Shown here one piece after another: positions 1 to 8,225 of a stretch of DNA of 43,608 nucleotides. The notes below the pieces were generated by a model. That model was not told the DNA's origin. It saw only the letters and a list, made by a program, of their open reading frames with translations, and searched no databases. Positions within the stretch are counted from its first letter, which is position 1, and each line of letters starts with the position of its first letter. The position numbers were made by a program, and so were the translations under genes. This DNA is from an uncultured Bacteroidales bacterium (GTDB lineage: Bacteria > Bacteroidota > Bacteroidia > Bacteroidales > Tenuifilaceae): NCBI GenBank assembly GCA_937926785.1, contig CALBBQ010000030.1:1-43608 (forward strand), read 5' to 3'.

Positions 1-142
1 GTCAGCATTATTCTTTTGTTAATTAATGGTCCTCAAAGTTACTTTTTTTGCCGTCATAATTCACTACAAAAAGTTTTAAACAGTTTTTCAATTTCAGTCA
101 GTCAAGTTAGATGTTGCACCGTCGCAAAAATAGGGTTGCCGC

Positions 143-230
143 ATAACTCGTTTATAGATGTGATAAAACTACACAATATCATCCTTTTTGGGTGGATATA
201 TGTAACTATTATCACATTTATTTTATGTAA
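143..230 (-). repeat. attC-like long imperfect palindrome beside integrase relic A
   Basis: Two arms pair around a short loop. ATGTGATAA at 158-166 is the exact reverse complement of TTATCACAT at 209-217, and the pairing continues inward imperfectly to ATCC/GGAT around a T-rich loop near 184-192. On the minus strand the outer end reads GAGTTATGCGGCAACC, which resembles the GTTRRRY-type R' core of integron attC sites (not an exact match), and the opposite arm keeps a CATAA remnant. The palindrome begins about 15 bases after the stop of the integrase relic. Symmetry is seen directly; the attC interpretation is inference. It could instead be an ordinary foldback repeat. Confidence 0.45.
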
Positions 231-244
231 AGATAATTTTTTTT

Positions 245-436
245 TATAAATCATCAAACGGACTTTTTATTTTTTAGTAAACTGTTCTGCGAAACATGGG
301 TGTAAATTTCTGTTGCTTTACTGCTCCTATGCCGTGCGGCATATTGCAAGTTGCTGGCGTGTGATTGAGGTAGCCATGCCCCATGAATAAGGCCGTGGGC
401 ATAGGGTTGCTTAAAAATTGTCTGAGCATCGAACAA
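245..436 (-). pseudogene. Tyrosine recombinase/integrase, C-terminal relic A
   Basis: The minus-strand translation contains RHRSSKATEIYTHVSQNSLL, close to the C-terminal box of Xer/IntI-type tyrosine recombinases (GHxSSKTTEIYTHVS, including the catalytic Tyr). One frame shift further on, the DNA encodes SPFDDL followed by a stop at 245-247, the usual terminus of these proteins. The segment before the box (SHASNLQYAA) looks like the HSxATxLL region with some residues deleted. No catalytic domain lies upstream; a REP-like hairpin replaces it. This is therefore a 3' remnant with at least one frameshift. A related relic lies at 10881-11078. Confidence 0.65.
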
Positions 437-480
437 CCATCATCCACCAACCATTAACGAACAACGACCAACGAATAGCC
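373..480. repeat. REP-like dispersed repeat, copy A
   Basis: A hairpin (ATGCCC at 376-381 against GGGCAT at 397-402) is followed by AGGGTTGC at 403-410, then TTAAAAATTG, GAGCATC and an A/C-rich tail. The same order occurs at 11301-11400 and, more divergently, at 28184-28280. A stem-loop next to a short conserved tag resembles REP elements mobilised by RAYT (Y1) transposases, but no transposase is present. The rest, to about 550, is A/C-rich low-complexity sequence with no gene. Confidence 0.55.
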
Positions 481-576
481 AACAGCTGGCACCTATCAGC
501 CATCAGCAAATCCAAACCATCACGGTTAAATTTGTTTAAACCCATAGGGTGGGGGTTGTTGGTTTACTACAAATAG

Positions 577-584
577 TATATTTG
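577..584 (+). promoter_or_regulatory. Bacteroidota-type -7 box (TATATTTG)
   Basis: TATATTTG fits the TAnnTTTG consensus, with TTG-rich sequence about 18-20 bases upstream (553-560) that could act as the -33 element. It lies 16 bases before the TTG start of the 601 gene, implying a very short leader. Confidence 0.5.
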
Positions 585-600
585 AGAAAAATTATCACCA

Positions 601-1401
601 TTGAAAAACTTTTTTGTACCGGTTATTACGGGAATGCTGATTTTCGTCATTACCACAGGCAAGTCGCAGGTTTTGCTACCGGTACCCGATTCGCTCAGGG
701 TTATCAACTTCAGGCTAACCGACCAGAATACCCGTGAACCCATTGGTTTGGCGCACATTGTTAACCTTACCCTGAAGAAGGGGTGCATTTCCGATTTGCT
801 TGGTTATTTCAGCATACCCTTTCGGTTGGGCGATAGCCTGAGCATCACAGCTGTAGGGTATCACCCAAAAAAAATTCTGAACTGGGGGCAGTTCAGCAAG
901 GATAGCCTTTTCTACCAGCTTACCCTTACCCCTAAGGTTTACCAGATTGAGGAGGTTAAGATATCGAGGTTTACCACCTACGAGAGGTTTTTGCGAGAGT
1001 TTGCCAGCCTGAAGCTGGGCAAAAAGAAGGAGATTGAGCAGGAGGAGAAGATTCAGCTCTACTTCTTGGGTGTTACCAGGGGGCTCAACCTTAGAAACTT
1101 ACCGGGTGCTTCATCGGGGATAACCTTTGGTAAGGACTGGTACCGGAAACAGAACGAGAAGGTTGCCGATGCCATTGAGAAGGAGCGACTAGAACGGATT
1201 GCCGACCGTAAGTTCAACCCCGGGATAGTGAGTGAGCTGACCGGTTTAACCGGAAGCAAGCTTCAGGAGTTCATGGAATACCTGAAGTTTGATCAGGACT
1301 ATGTGCTGCGCTCAACCGATTACGAGATCAGGGAGCGGGTATTGGAACAGTACCAGGAGTACCAGAAAAGGCAAACAAGTTGGAGCAGCAAAAAGGATTA
1401 G
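601..1401 (+). CDS. Secreted carboxypeptidase-regulatory-like domain protein
   Basis: 266 residues. The N-terminus is a signal peptide (Lys-Asn, a hydrophobic stretch to about residue 20, then KSQ). Residues about 33-110 resemble the CarbopepD regulatory-like beta-sandwich (VINFRLTDQNTREPIGLAHI ... GYFSIPF ... ITAVGYHPKK) that is common at the start of Bacteroidota envelope proteins. The remainder is charged and mostly helical, with no enzyme motif recognised. The start is TTG at 601, supported by the signal peptide and the -7 box just upstream; an ATG at 634 would cut into the signal peptide. It ends one base before the next gene, so the two are probably co-transcribed. The specific function is unknown; a role at the outer membrane or periplasm is inferred from the domain. 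Confidence 0.75.
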   Translation: MKNFFVPVITGMLIFVITTGKSQVLLPVPDSLRVINFRLTDQNTREPIGLAHIVNLTLKKGCISDLLGYFSIPFRLGDSLSITAVGYHPKKILNWGQFSKDSLFYQLTLTPKVYQIEEVKISRFTTYERFLREFASLKLGKKKEIEQEEKIQLYFLGVTRGLNLRNLPGASSGITFGKDWYRKQNEKVADAIEKERLERIADRKFNPGIVSELTGLTGSKLQEFMEYLKFDQDYVLRSTDYEIRERVLEQYQEYQKRQTSWSSKKD

Positions 1402-1402
1402 T

Positions 1403-2365
1403 ATGGAGTCCAACCTAAACTTACCTTTGGCTAAAGACATCGAAAAGGCCTACGGGTTAATCTGCGAGCATGTGTCTCGCACACCGGTTTTAGAGTCCAG
1501 AAGTGTAAATAGATTTCTGGGTTGTTCCGTCTTTTTCAAATGCGAGAACTTTCAGCGGGTAGGAGCCTTCAAATTCAGGGGTGCAACCCATGCCGTATTG
1601 CGGCTCAACGATGCAGAGGCAGCGCAAGGAGTGATAACTCATAGCTCCGGCAACCATGCTGCGGCACTGGCCCTGGCAGCCTCGCAACGGGGCATTCCGG
1701 CATACATCGTAATGCCCGAAAACGCACCCGAAATTAAGAAAAAGGCGGTGGCCGGTTATGGTGGTATAATCACCTTTTGCGCTCCCACCCAAACCGATAG
1801 GGAGCAAACCATGCTCCGCATAAAAGCTGAAACCGGTGCAACATTCATTCATCCGTACGATAATTTTAACGTGATATGCGGACAGGGTACAGCTTCACTT
1901 GAGCTCATGCAGCAAAACCCTGAGCTTGATATTGTAGTGGCTCCCGTTGGCGGTGGCGGCCTGCTAAGCGGAACGGCTACTTATGTTAAGGGACGATACC
2001 CAAACGTGCAGGTTTTCGGAGCCGAACCCCTTAACGCCGACGATGCGCACCGATCGCTGCGCGACCGTACCATTTACCCATCCATTAAGCCCCAAACCAT
2101 TGCCGATGGATTACTTACATCGTTATCGCCCCTAACATTCAGCATTCTATCTGCACATTGCGATGGAATAATCACTGTTCCCGAACAGCTGATTGTTGAG
2201 GCCATGCGTATGGTTTGGGAACGCATGAAGATCATCGTTGAACCATCGTCGGCAGTGCCGGTTGCTGCTATCATGCAAAAGCCCGACTTGTTTAGGGGGA
2301 AACGGGTGGGGATAATTATTTCCGGCGGAAATGTTGATTTAGACAGGCTGCCCTGGCAGCGCTAG
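1403..2365 (+). CDS. Serine racemase / threonine dehydratase-like PLP enzyme
   Basis: 320 residues, a fold-type II pyridoxal-phosphate enzyme. Lys57 in FKFRGA is the expected Schiff-base lysine, SSGNH (81-85) holds the carboxylate-loop serine that serves as second base in serine racemase, and PVGGGG (181-186) is the phosphate-binding glycine loop. AEPLNADD (207-214) matches the region that binds a divalent cation in eukaryotic serine racemase. The length equals that family and there is no C-terminal ACT domain, which argues against a biosynthetic IlvA. Likely reactions are L/D-serine racemisation and/or dehydration of serine or threonine to pyruvate or 2-oxobutyrate in the cytosol. The ATG at 1403 was chosen because homology starts there, although the frame stays open upstream to 1289. 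The stop overlaps that of the convergent downstream gene by four bases. Confidence 0.88.
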   Translation: MESNLNLPLAKDIEKAYGLICEHVSRTPVLESRSVNRFLGCSVFFKCENFQRVGAFKFRGATHAVLRLNDAEAAQGVITHSSGNHAAALALAASQRGIPAYIVMPENAPEIKKKAVAGYGGIITFCAPTQTDREQTMLRIKAETGATFIHPYDNFNVICGQGTASLELMQQNPELDIVVAPVGGGGLLSGTATYVKGRYPNVQVFGAEPLNADDAHRSLRDRTIYPSIKPQTIADGLLTSLSPLTFSILSAHCDGIITVPEQLIVEAMRMVWERMKIIVEPSSAVPVAAIMQKPDLFRGKRVGIIISGGNVDLDRLPWQR

Positions 2366-3450
2366 TTTTGGTTAAGCTCAAGCTCCACCTCAACAGGGTA
2401 GTGGTCCGAAAAGGTTACGTGAGGGCTCTGGTAGCCGGTGGTTTTAAAGTGTGAGCTTCGGAGTACGTAATCAATCCGGTACGAGGGCCAAATACCGTTG
2501 TAGGTCAGCACAATTCCCGTTCCGGCATCCTTATAGGTGTCGTGCAGCTTCCTGGTTAGCTTGTGGTAGGTGTACGATACGGGGGAATCGTTGAAATCGC
2601 CGCAAATCACTATAGGATACGGACAGCTGCGCATATGCTCAACCACCAGGTTAACCTGCCGCGCACGTTTGGTGAAGGCATGTCCCAGCCTGGTGGCCAG
2701 GTCTTTTATCTCATCGTAGTTCTTGCTATCCAGTTTGAACTCGTTGCCCATCAGGAAGTTGAAGTTGCGTTCTTTGAGCCGGGTCGATTGCAGATGCAGG
2801 TTGTAAACCCTGATGGTATCGGTTCCTTTAACCACATCGGCATACATGCAGGAGTTGAACGAGTTAGGAAACGATATTTCGCCGGTTCGCAAAACCGGCA
2901 ACCTGGAGAGAATTGCCAATCCATAGGCCGAAGAGGGTCTTTGCAGGATGAAACTGGAATAAACAGGCATACCGGTGAGTTTTTCCACATCCTCGTTGCT
3001 CAGCTTACCAGCCTTAACATAGTATTCCTGCAGGCACACAATATCAAAATTGCCCTGCCTGATGTAGCCGAGGATAGATTGAAAGCTTGGAGCGCTCTTA
3101 GCCCATGGGTATAGCCTGAAAAGGTTGACGTTGTAGCTGACAATTCGTAAACCGTTCGATTTTTTCGAGGTATCCCTGCCAAAAGGCAGTTGAATAAAGG
3201 CATTAAAGTGATTCACACCCAGCAGTATGGCTGCTGCCGAAATGAGCACAGCTCTTTTCCAACGGAAAATCCAGTAAAAAAGAAATATCAGGTTGATGAT
3301 GAGCAGGAAAGGATAAAACAGGCCATACAGGGCAGCCAGCCAAAAATTCTCAGGATTCACAAAAACGCTGGCATAGGTAAGCACAAGCCCAATGGCTGCC
3401 ATACTATTTATGACCAGTAGCGTACGGTGTATGATGCGACCTATAAGCAT
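2362..3450 (-). CDS. Membrane-anchored endonuclease/exonuclease/phosphatase (EEP) family protein
   Basis: 362 residues. Three hydrophobic helices fill about residues 10-85, so the catalytic domain is membrane-tethered. The EEP fold follows with its metal and catalytic motifs: SYNVN (Asn107), CLQE (Glu142), YNLHL, CGDFNDSP, IDYVL and the terminal SDHYPV. The family includes DNA exonuclease III-like nucleases, sphingomyelinases and inositol phosphatases, and the substrate cannot be read from sequence. It is the last gene of the mutL/rhomboid operon, and its start codon overlaps the preceding stop by one base (TGATG), suggesting translational coupling. The N-terminal membrane block followed by EEP is a common Bacteroidota arrangement. 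Confidence 0.88.
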   Translation of the reverse strand: MLIGRIIHRTLLVINSMAAIGLVLTYASVFVNPENFWLAALYGLFYPFLLIINLIFLFYWIFRWKRAVLISAAAILLGVNHFNAFIQLPFGRDTSKKSNGLRIVSYNVNLFRLYPWAKSAPSFQSILGYIRQGNFDIVCLQEYYVKAGKLSNEDVEKLTGMPVYSSFILQRPSSAYGLAILSRLPVLRTGEISFPNSFNSCMYADVVKGTDTIRVYNLHLQSTRLKERNFNFLMGNEFKLDSKNYDEIKDLATRLGHAFTKRARQVNLVVEHMRSCPYPIVICGDFNDSPVSYTYHKLTRKLHDTYKDAGTGIVLTYNGIWPSYRIDYVLRSSHFKTTGYQSPHVTFSDHYPVEVELELNQN

Positions 3451-4346
3451 CAGTTGATATTGCGGTTATTTGCCTTAAATAGGATATCCTTTTCCTCTTT
3501 GGTGAGGCTATCGTAACCGGAACGGGCTATTTTATCGAGAATGGCATCAATCTGCTTTTGGTTCTGGGTTTTTCGGTAGTTGTACTCGTGGTCGGTTTCC
3601 TGTCGGCGGTACGTAACCTTCATCCGCTGCCGTTTAGGCCATTTTATGGAGCCAATCCGGTAGAAGGGCTTAGCCAAATCGGTACCGCGCCTGAGCAATA
3701 CCACGTAAACAAAACCGAACAAGGCACCTCCTAAGTGCGCAATGTGCCCCCCGGCGTTGGATACCGGGATGCTTATTAAATCAATCAGCACCGTAACAAG
3801 GGCCAGGTACTTTAGTCGAACAGGACCCAGGAAAAGCAGGTAAACCGTGAAGTTGGGCTGAAGGGTTACCACTACAATAACCACCGCCAAAACCGCTGCC
3901 GATGCACCCAGGGCTACCGAAACATCGGCATAGCCCTTAAAGGGTAGTAGAAGGTTGAATGCCCCAATGTAAAGAATTGCTCCGCTTACCCCTCCAAACA
4001 GGTAAACCCAGGTGAGCTGGCGCTGGGCGAAAAAGTACAGGAAAAGCTTCCCAAACCAGTAAAGCCAAAGCACGTTGAAGAGGATATGCAGGAAATCTTC
4101 ATGGTAAAACATGTAGGTGAGCAGTGTCCAGGGTTTCGTCAAAAGCACCTGCAGGTTGGCCGGCACTGCCAGGTTTCCTGTAATCCAGTCCGATGGGTTT
4201 CCAGCCATGAACTGAAACACCCGCATCAACCCGAAAACTAAAAAAACACCCAGGTTGATGTAGATGAGTCGGGTTAGCGTACTTCCTGTCCGGAACGAGT
4301 CCTTTATTTCATCCCAAATTGTCATCTTGCCAAGTGTTTTAAGCAC
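3450..4346 (-). CDS. Rhomboid family intramembrane serine protease (with C-terminal extension)
   Basis: 298 residues with about six transmembrane helices. The catalytic serine is Ser149 in GASA (147-150) and the paired histidine is His204 in HIAHLGG, so the dyad is intact although the usual GxSG is GxSA here. Residues about 220-298 form a charged cytoplasmic tail ending in a helical DILDKI..SGYDSL..EEKDILF box that many Bacteroidota rhomboids carry. The start could be Met1 or Met8 (4325). The downstream EEP gene is coupled by a one-base overlap. Rhomboids cleave transmembrane substrates inside the bilayer; the substrate is unknown. Confidence 0.9.
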   Translation of the reverse strand: MLKTLGKMTIWDEIKDSFRTGSTLTRLIYINLGVFLVFGLMRVFQFMAGNPSDWITGNLAVPANLQVLLTKPWTLLTYMFYHEDFLHILFNVLWLYWFGKLFLYFFAQRQLTWVYLFGGVSGAILYIGAFNLLLPFKGYADVSVALGASAAVLAVVIVVVTLQPNFTVYLLFLGPVRLKYLALVTVLIDLISIPVSNAGGHIAHLGGALFGFVYVVLLRRGTDLAKPFYRIGSIKWPKRQRMKVTYRRQETDHEYNYRKTQNQKQIDAILDKIARSGYDSLTKEEKDILFKANNRNIN

Positions 4347-4406
4347 ATTACGATTGAAAGTTTACTGACTAAGGTAAAGTTAACAGTCTTTTGCTAAACA
4401 GCGGCT

Positions 4407-5231
4407 TTAGTAAAATATATCCTTTCGGGTTTGCCAGTACTTTATCAGAATAAAACCGAAGATCATTCCACCCAGATGTGCAAAGTGGGCAATGCTGCTG
4501 CCGGGCTGTGTAAGTCCAAGGTATAGTTCCAAACCACCGTAAATAATCACCATCCATTTGGCTTTTATGGGAATTGGAGGGAAGAGCAGCATAAGAATGG
4601 TGTTTGGGAAAAGCACCCCAAAGGCAAGCAGCACTCCGTAAACCGCCCCCGATGCACCCACTGTGGGAATGTTTTGCTGCAGCTCAATGAGCCGACGGGT
4701 GAACTCTGTTGCCTGCTCAACATACACCGGGCTGTTTGGGAACAGGCGCCATTTGTCCAGAAACTCATCGTAAAGCTGGTTGTAGTACTCCGGAAAATGC
4801 CTGGTTACAAACGCAGCAAATGTTTCGGGCGAGGCGGTGTTGAGCATGGCCACGGCATCGCGCTGAATGGCAACAATATGCAGGTAGTTTACCAGCATGT
4901 GAATGGCAATGGCTCCTAAGCCAGTTACCATGTAGTACACAAAAAACCTTCGGCTTCCCCATACCTGTTCCAAAATGCGGCCAAACATCCACAACGCAAA
5001 CATGTTGAAGAAGAGGTGGAAAACCCCACCGTGCATGAACATGTGGGTGATGATCTGGTATGGACGGAATAATGGCGAACCAGGTGTGTAAACACCAAGC
5101 ACCTTGTTTAGGTCTATGCCAAAGGTACCTCCAACAACCCAGGTGACTACCAGCATCACCACGTTAATCATGATCAGGTTCATGACCACCGGGGGAGTAC
5201 TGCTAAAAATTCCTCGATTTCCGTAGCTCAT
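4407..5231 (-). CDS. Rhomboid family intramembrane serine protease
   Basis: 274 residues from the ATG at 5231, which sits before the conserved SYGN..IFSSTPPVVMNLI opening; the frame extends to 5264 but the added residues look non-coding. The catalytic Ser194 in GASGAVYG and His253 in AHLGG are both present. HGGVFHLFFNMFALWMFG (about 67-84) is the conserved TM2 segment. A soluble, charged insert of about 65 residues (120-187) separates the helices before the active-site serine. It is adjacent and parallel to a second, clearly different rhomboid, so the pair are ancient paralogues, not a recent duplication. Confidence 0.92.
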   Translation of the reverse strand: MSYGNRGIFSSTPPVVMNLIMINVVMLVVTWVVGGTFGIDLNKVLGVYTPGSPLFRPYQIITHMFMHGGVFHLFFNMFALWMFGRILEQVWGSRRFFVYYMVTGLGAIAIHMLVNYLHIVAIQRDAVAMLNTASPETFAAFVTRHFPEYYNQLYDEFLDKWRLFPNSPVYVEQATEFTRRLIELQQNIPTVGASGAVYGVLLAFGVLFPNTILMLLFPPIPIKAKWMVIIYGGLELYLGLTQPGSSIAHFAHLGGMIFGFILIKYWQTRKDIFY

Positions 5232-5286
5232 CGTTTCTGTTTTTCTATTGTGTAAACACTGCAACTCAGGAATGGTTTACAAACCC

Positions 5287-7113
5287 TTACCTGAATCGTT
5301 TTTCAATCTCATCAAGTTCAATCAGGGTGACAATTTTTTTGCCGTCGGGGGTGAGGTTGGGTTCACGACAGGCAAACAGCTTGTCAACAATTTCCTGCAT
5401 CTCAAACTGGCTCAACGGTTTGTTATACCCAATGGCCGATGCTTTGGCCATGGTTAGGGCGATCCGGTGGTGAGCATCATTAAAGGGCACGGCCTGGTTC
5501 TCGTGCATGATTGCCAAAAGGTTCTCCACCAGCTTTGCGGGGTCGGTTACCGTTGAGCTAACCGGCATGCTGTTTATGCTGATGGTGTTGTGCTTCAGAT
5601 TGCTTATTTCAAGTCCCAGCTCGGACAGCTCCTGAGCATTGCTCATGATCAACTCAAAATCAGCCGGCGATAGCTCGATGGCCTGCGGGTATAGCTCTCG
5701 CTGTCCTACGTTTACCGCACTTTGAATTCCATCAATATACTGCTCGTATAGAATTCGTTCATGGGCTCTTTTCTGGTCAATTACCATTAACCCCGATTTA
5801 ACCGTAGTAAGAATATATTTGCCCTTGAACTGGTAAAAACGGCTGGTGTTTTCCGGGGCTTTGCCCATCATCCCTTCCGACTCAAAGGTCTCAATCCTCG
5901 ACTGGATTGGGTTTGGCTCCTGCGGAAGTTCATTGTAAAGTTGCTCCCACCCGGTAACCGAATCTCTGTGGTGAACAAAGCTCTGTTTCCTGCCCTGTGT
6001 CTCCTCATCAAAGGGATTATAGGAGGGGTCAACATCTATGGTAGGCATTGTAACCGGTGCGTTTTTGGGTAGGTAGGGTATGTTGAACCCGGGTGCCGAC
6101 TCAAAATCGATGGGGGGAACGATTGAGAACTTTCCCAACGACTCCCTAACCGCAGCGTGCAGAATCTGCCAGATCATCTGCTCATCCTCAAACTTAATCT
6201 CGGTTTTGGTGGGATGAATATTTACATCGATGCTTTGAGGATTGATATCGAAGAAGATGAAGTAAGATGGATAGGTATCGGGTGGCAGCAGACGGTGATA
6301 GGCATTCATGATGGCCTTGTGCAGGAATGGGTTTTTCATGAACCGGCCATTCACAAAAAAGAACTGCTCGCCGGTGCTCTTCCTTGCCCCTTCGGGCTTA
6401 CCAATATACCCTCCAATGTTAACTACCGAGGTTTGCGTGGCGCAGTCAATCAGCAGCTGGTTTATGGCTTTTCCAAAAAGCCCCACAATACGTTGCTTTA
6501 AGCCCGAAGGGGCAAGACGGTAAAGCTCCGAACCGTTGTGCGAAAGGCTGAATGCCACCTCGGGAAATGCCAGCGCCACACGCTGGAACTCGGTGATTAT
6601 ATGCTTAAGCTCCACCGAGTCGCTTTTCAGGAATTTACGCCGTGCGGGTACGTTAAAGAAAAGGTTTTTTACGGTGATTTGAGTACCCACCGGGCAACCC
6701 ACGGGTTGATGGCTAACCACTTCCGATGCCGAGATACAAACTTCGGTCCCAACCTCGTCCACCGCACGCCGGGTGCGGAGCTCCACCTCGGCAACCGAAG
6801 CAATGGAGGCCAGCGCCTCGCCCCGGAAACCCATGGTTCGTATGTTGAATAGGTCGGCCGCTTCGCGAATTTTTGATGTAGCATGGCGCTCAAAGCACAG
6901 CCGGGCATCGGTTTCCGACATACCCATGCCGTCGTCTATCACCTGAATCAGGCTTTTGCCGCCATCGCGAACCAGCAGATTGATACTCCGCGCTCCCGCA
7001 TCGATGGAGTTCTCAAGTAGTTCCTTAACCACCGATGCAGGGCGTTGAACCACCTCGCCGGCAGCTATCTGGTTGGCAATGGAATCGGGCAGAAGCTGGA
7101 TTACGTCGGCCAT
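5287..7113 (-). CDS. mutL: DNA mismatch repair protein MutL
   Basis: 608 residues, normal length. The N-terminal GHKL ATPase shows ELLENSIDAGA, DDGMGM, ATSKI and GFRGEALASI, and the C-terminal dimerisation/endonuclease domain starts near residue 420. MutL links MutS mismatch recognition to strand excision, and in bacteria without MutH its C-terminus nicks DNA. The endonuclease box, normally DQHA(x)2E(x)4E, reads DQKRAHERILYE (446-457): Asp446, Glu452 and Glu457 are kept, but the third residue is Lys, not His. The gene follows a small membrane-protein gene by one base and is followed by two rhomboid genes in the same direction. Confidence 0.97.
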   Translation of the reverse strand: MADVIQLLPDSIANQIAAGEVVQRPASVVKELLENSIDAGARSINLLVRDGGKSLIQVIDDGMGMSETDARLCFERHATSKIREAADLFNIRTMGFRGEALASIASVAEVELRTRRAVDEVGTEVCISASEVVSHQPVGCPVGTQITVKNLFFNVPARRKFLKSDSVELKHIITEFQRVALAFPEVAFSLSHNGSELYRLAPSGLKQRIVGLFGKAINQLLIDCATQTSVVNIGGYIGKPEGARKSTGEQFFFVNGRFMKNPFLHKAIMNAYHRLLPPDTYPSYFIFFDINPQSIDVNIHPTKTEIKFEDEQMIWQILHAAVRESLGKFSIVPPIDFESAPGFNIPYLPKNAPVTMPTIDVDPSYNPFDEETQGRKQSFVHHRDSVTGWEQLYNELPQEPNPIQSRIETFESEGMMGKAPENTSRFYQFKGKYILTTVKSGLMVIDQKRAHERILYEQYIDGIQSAVNVGQRELYPQAIELSPADFELIMSNAQELSELGLEISNLKHNTISINSMPVSSTVTDPAKLVENLLAIMHENQAVPFNDAHHRIALTMAKASAIGYNKPLSQFEMQEIVDKLFACREPNLTPDGKKIVTLIELDEIEKRFR

Positions 7114-7114
7114 A

Positions 7115-7393
7115 CTAACGGAAAAACAGGAAGTAGCTGATTAAAAGTAGTATGAACAGGATGATGAGAATCCTGATGTTCGACTGGCGGCTTGCCGAGA
7201 GCTTTCGCTTCCGGGCATTATGGAACTGCCCCTTTATGGTAGGAACAAAGGGTTTATCCTTATCGGTAAGCCCCAGCTCCTTTCGGATACGCTCCTCGCG
7301 CTCGCGCATCTCCTCCTTCTGCTCACTATAGTAAATGGGTTTATAGCGAAACCCCTTGGGCTTTGGTGTGCTAAACAACTTGAATCCAGCCAT
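7115..7393 (-). CDS. Small single-pass membrane protein of the mutL operon
   Basis: 92 residues from the ATG at 7393, which has GGAGAG a few bases upstream; an upstream in-frame ATG at 7417 lies over the -7 box and is unlikely. The N-terminus (MAGFKLFSTPKPKGFRYKPIYY) and a charged helix (EQKEEMREREERIRKELG) are followed by a basic stretch and one C-terminal transmembrane helix (about 73-91), giving a tail-anchored layout with the charged part in the cytoplasm. Genes of this shape sit in front of mutL in many Bacteroidota, but no function is known to me. It is the first gene of the operon. Confidence 0.75.
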   Translation of the reverse strand: MAGFKLFSTPKPKGFRYKPIYYSEQKEEMREREERIRKELGLTDKDKPFVPTIKGQFHNARKRKLSASRQSNIRILIILFILLLISYFLFFR

Positions 7394-7414
7394 TTTTTCT
7401 CTCCGTTTACCATA

Positions 7415-7422
7415 CAAAGTTA
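7415..7422 (-). promoter_or_regulatory. -7 box (TAACTTTG) for the mutL operon
   Basis: On the minus strand TAACTTTG matches TAnnTTTG exactly and lies 22 bases before the 7393 start, placing transcription start a few bases downstream. Identical octamers precede the 15215 and 33135 genes. Confidence 0.6.
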
Positions 7423-7521
7423 GCCAATTATCCTTAGCATTCTATCTTTTTATCATTTCGGCTCTTGCCTGAAACTTAAAAAGTCGTAAATTTCAATGGA
7501 TTAGATTTAAAACGCGTTATT

Positions 7522-7544
7522 ACGTAGATATTATTTGGCTACGT
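7522..7544 (+). promoter_or_regulatory. Small inverted repeat just upstream of the lipoprotein start
   Basis: ACGTAG (7522-7527) is the reverse complement of CTACGT (7539-7544), with an 11-base A/T-rich spacer, ending two bases before the ATG at 7547. It could be an operator or a hairpin masking the start codon. The symmetry is real, but six-base arms can arise by chance. Confidence 0.25.
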
Positions 7545-7546
7545 TT

Positions 7547-8221
7547 ATGAATAAAACATTGTTTCGTAGTATGAAAAGTCTGAAGCCCTTTGTGCCAATT
7601 TCGTTCTTTATATTCTTTTTTTTGGGTTGCACCAAGAATATTGAGCCTTTGCCGGATTCGGTAGATTTAAAGCCATCTATCTCACTTCCTTTGGGCATTG
7701 GCGCTTTTAATCTCTCTAAGAATTTGGCAACCTATGGAAGCCCTGTAGTTAACCTTACCGAGAATGTTCCCGAATGGGCAACCTACGGATATGTTTACAT
7801 TCAGGACACTTTTGCGCTGAACCTAACCGAGGTGTATAACCAAACCGATGTGATCAGCTACCTGATGTTCCGGGTAAATATCTGGAATGAGTTTCCATTA
7901 GCAGGAAATGCTCAGGTTTGGTTTCTCAACGAGTCGCAGCAACGAATCGATTCCCTCTTTTCGCCTACTCCGGCAGCGGTACCTGCAGCCGAAATATACT
8001 CTAACGGTAACGTGGTGGGTACCAAGTTTGAATCGTATAAAATTACTTTCGACGCATCGCGAATCGATTTGCTCAGGAATGCCAGCAGTGTGGTGGTAAG
8101 GGCAGGGTTACTGGTAACCGAAGAGGGCATTACCGAACAGAATGTTCAGTACTTCGACCGGTACACCCTAAAAGTGCAGCTGGCTGCCCGCGCCGATTTT
8201 TGGCTAAAGCTTAACCCGTAA
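7547..8221 (+). CDS. Lipoprotein of unknown function
   Basis: 224 residues from the ATG at 7547 (another Met lies at 7571). A hydrophobic run ending FFFLGC is a clear lipoprotein signal, with the cysteine followed by TKN. The mature part is rich in beta-strand patterns (VVNLTENVPEWATYGYVYIQ, YLMFRVNIWNEF) and ends in an aromatic strand-like DFWLKLNP. No family is assigned. It lies four bases before a DUF5723-like outer-membrane protein gene, so both are probably made together and act in the envelope. Confidence 0.75.
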   Translation: MNKTLFRSMKSLKPFVPISFFIFFFLGCTKNIEPLPDSVDLKPSISLPLGIGAFNLSKNLATYGSPVVNLTENVPEWATYGYVYIQDTFALNLTEVYNQTDVISYLMFRVNIWNEFPLAGNAQVWFLNESQQRIDSLFSPTPAAVPAAEIYSNGNVVGTKFESYKITFDASRIDLLRNASSVVVRAGLLVTEEGITEQNVQYFDRYTLKVQLAARADFWLKLNP

Positions 8222-8225
8222 TCCT

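Noticed and set aside
16..249. 77-residue open frame at the left edge
   Set aside because: It overlaps the long palindrome, has no recognisable domain and unusual composition; it is better explained as non-coding.
438..550. Runs of CCATC, CCAAC and AACGAAC resembling a short-repeat array
   Set aside because: The spacing is irregular and units are imperfect; this is A/C-rich low-complexity sequence and not CRISPR or a tandem repeat.
2563..3114. 183-residue plus-strand open frame
   Set aside because: It lies entirely antisense to the EEP gene, whose motifs are clear; a shadow frame.
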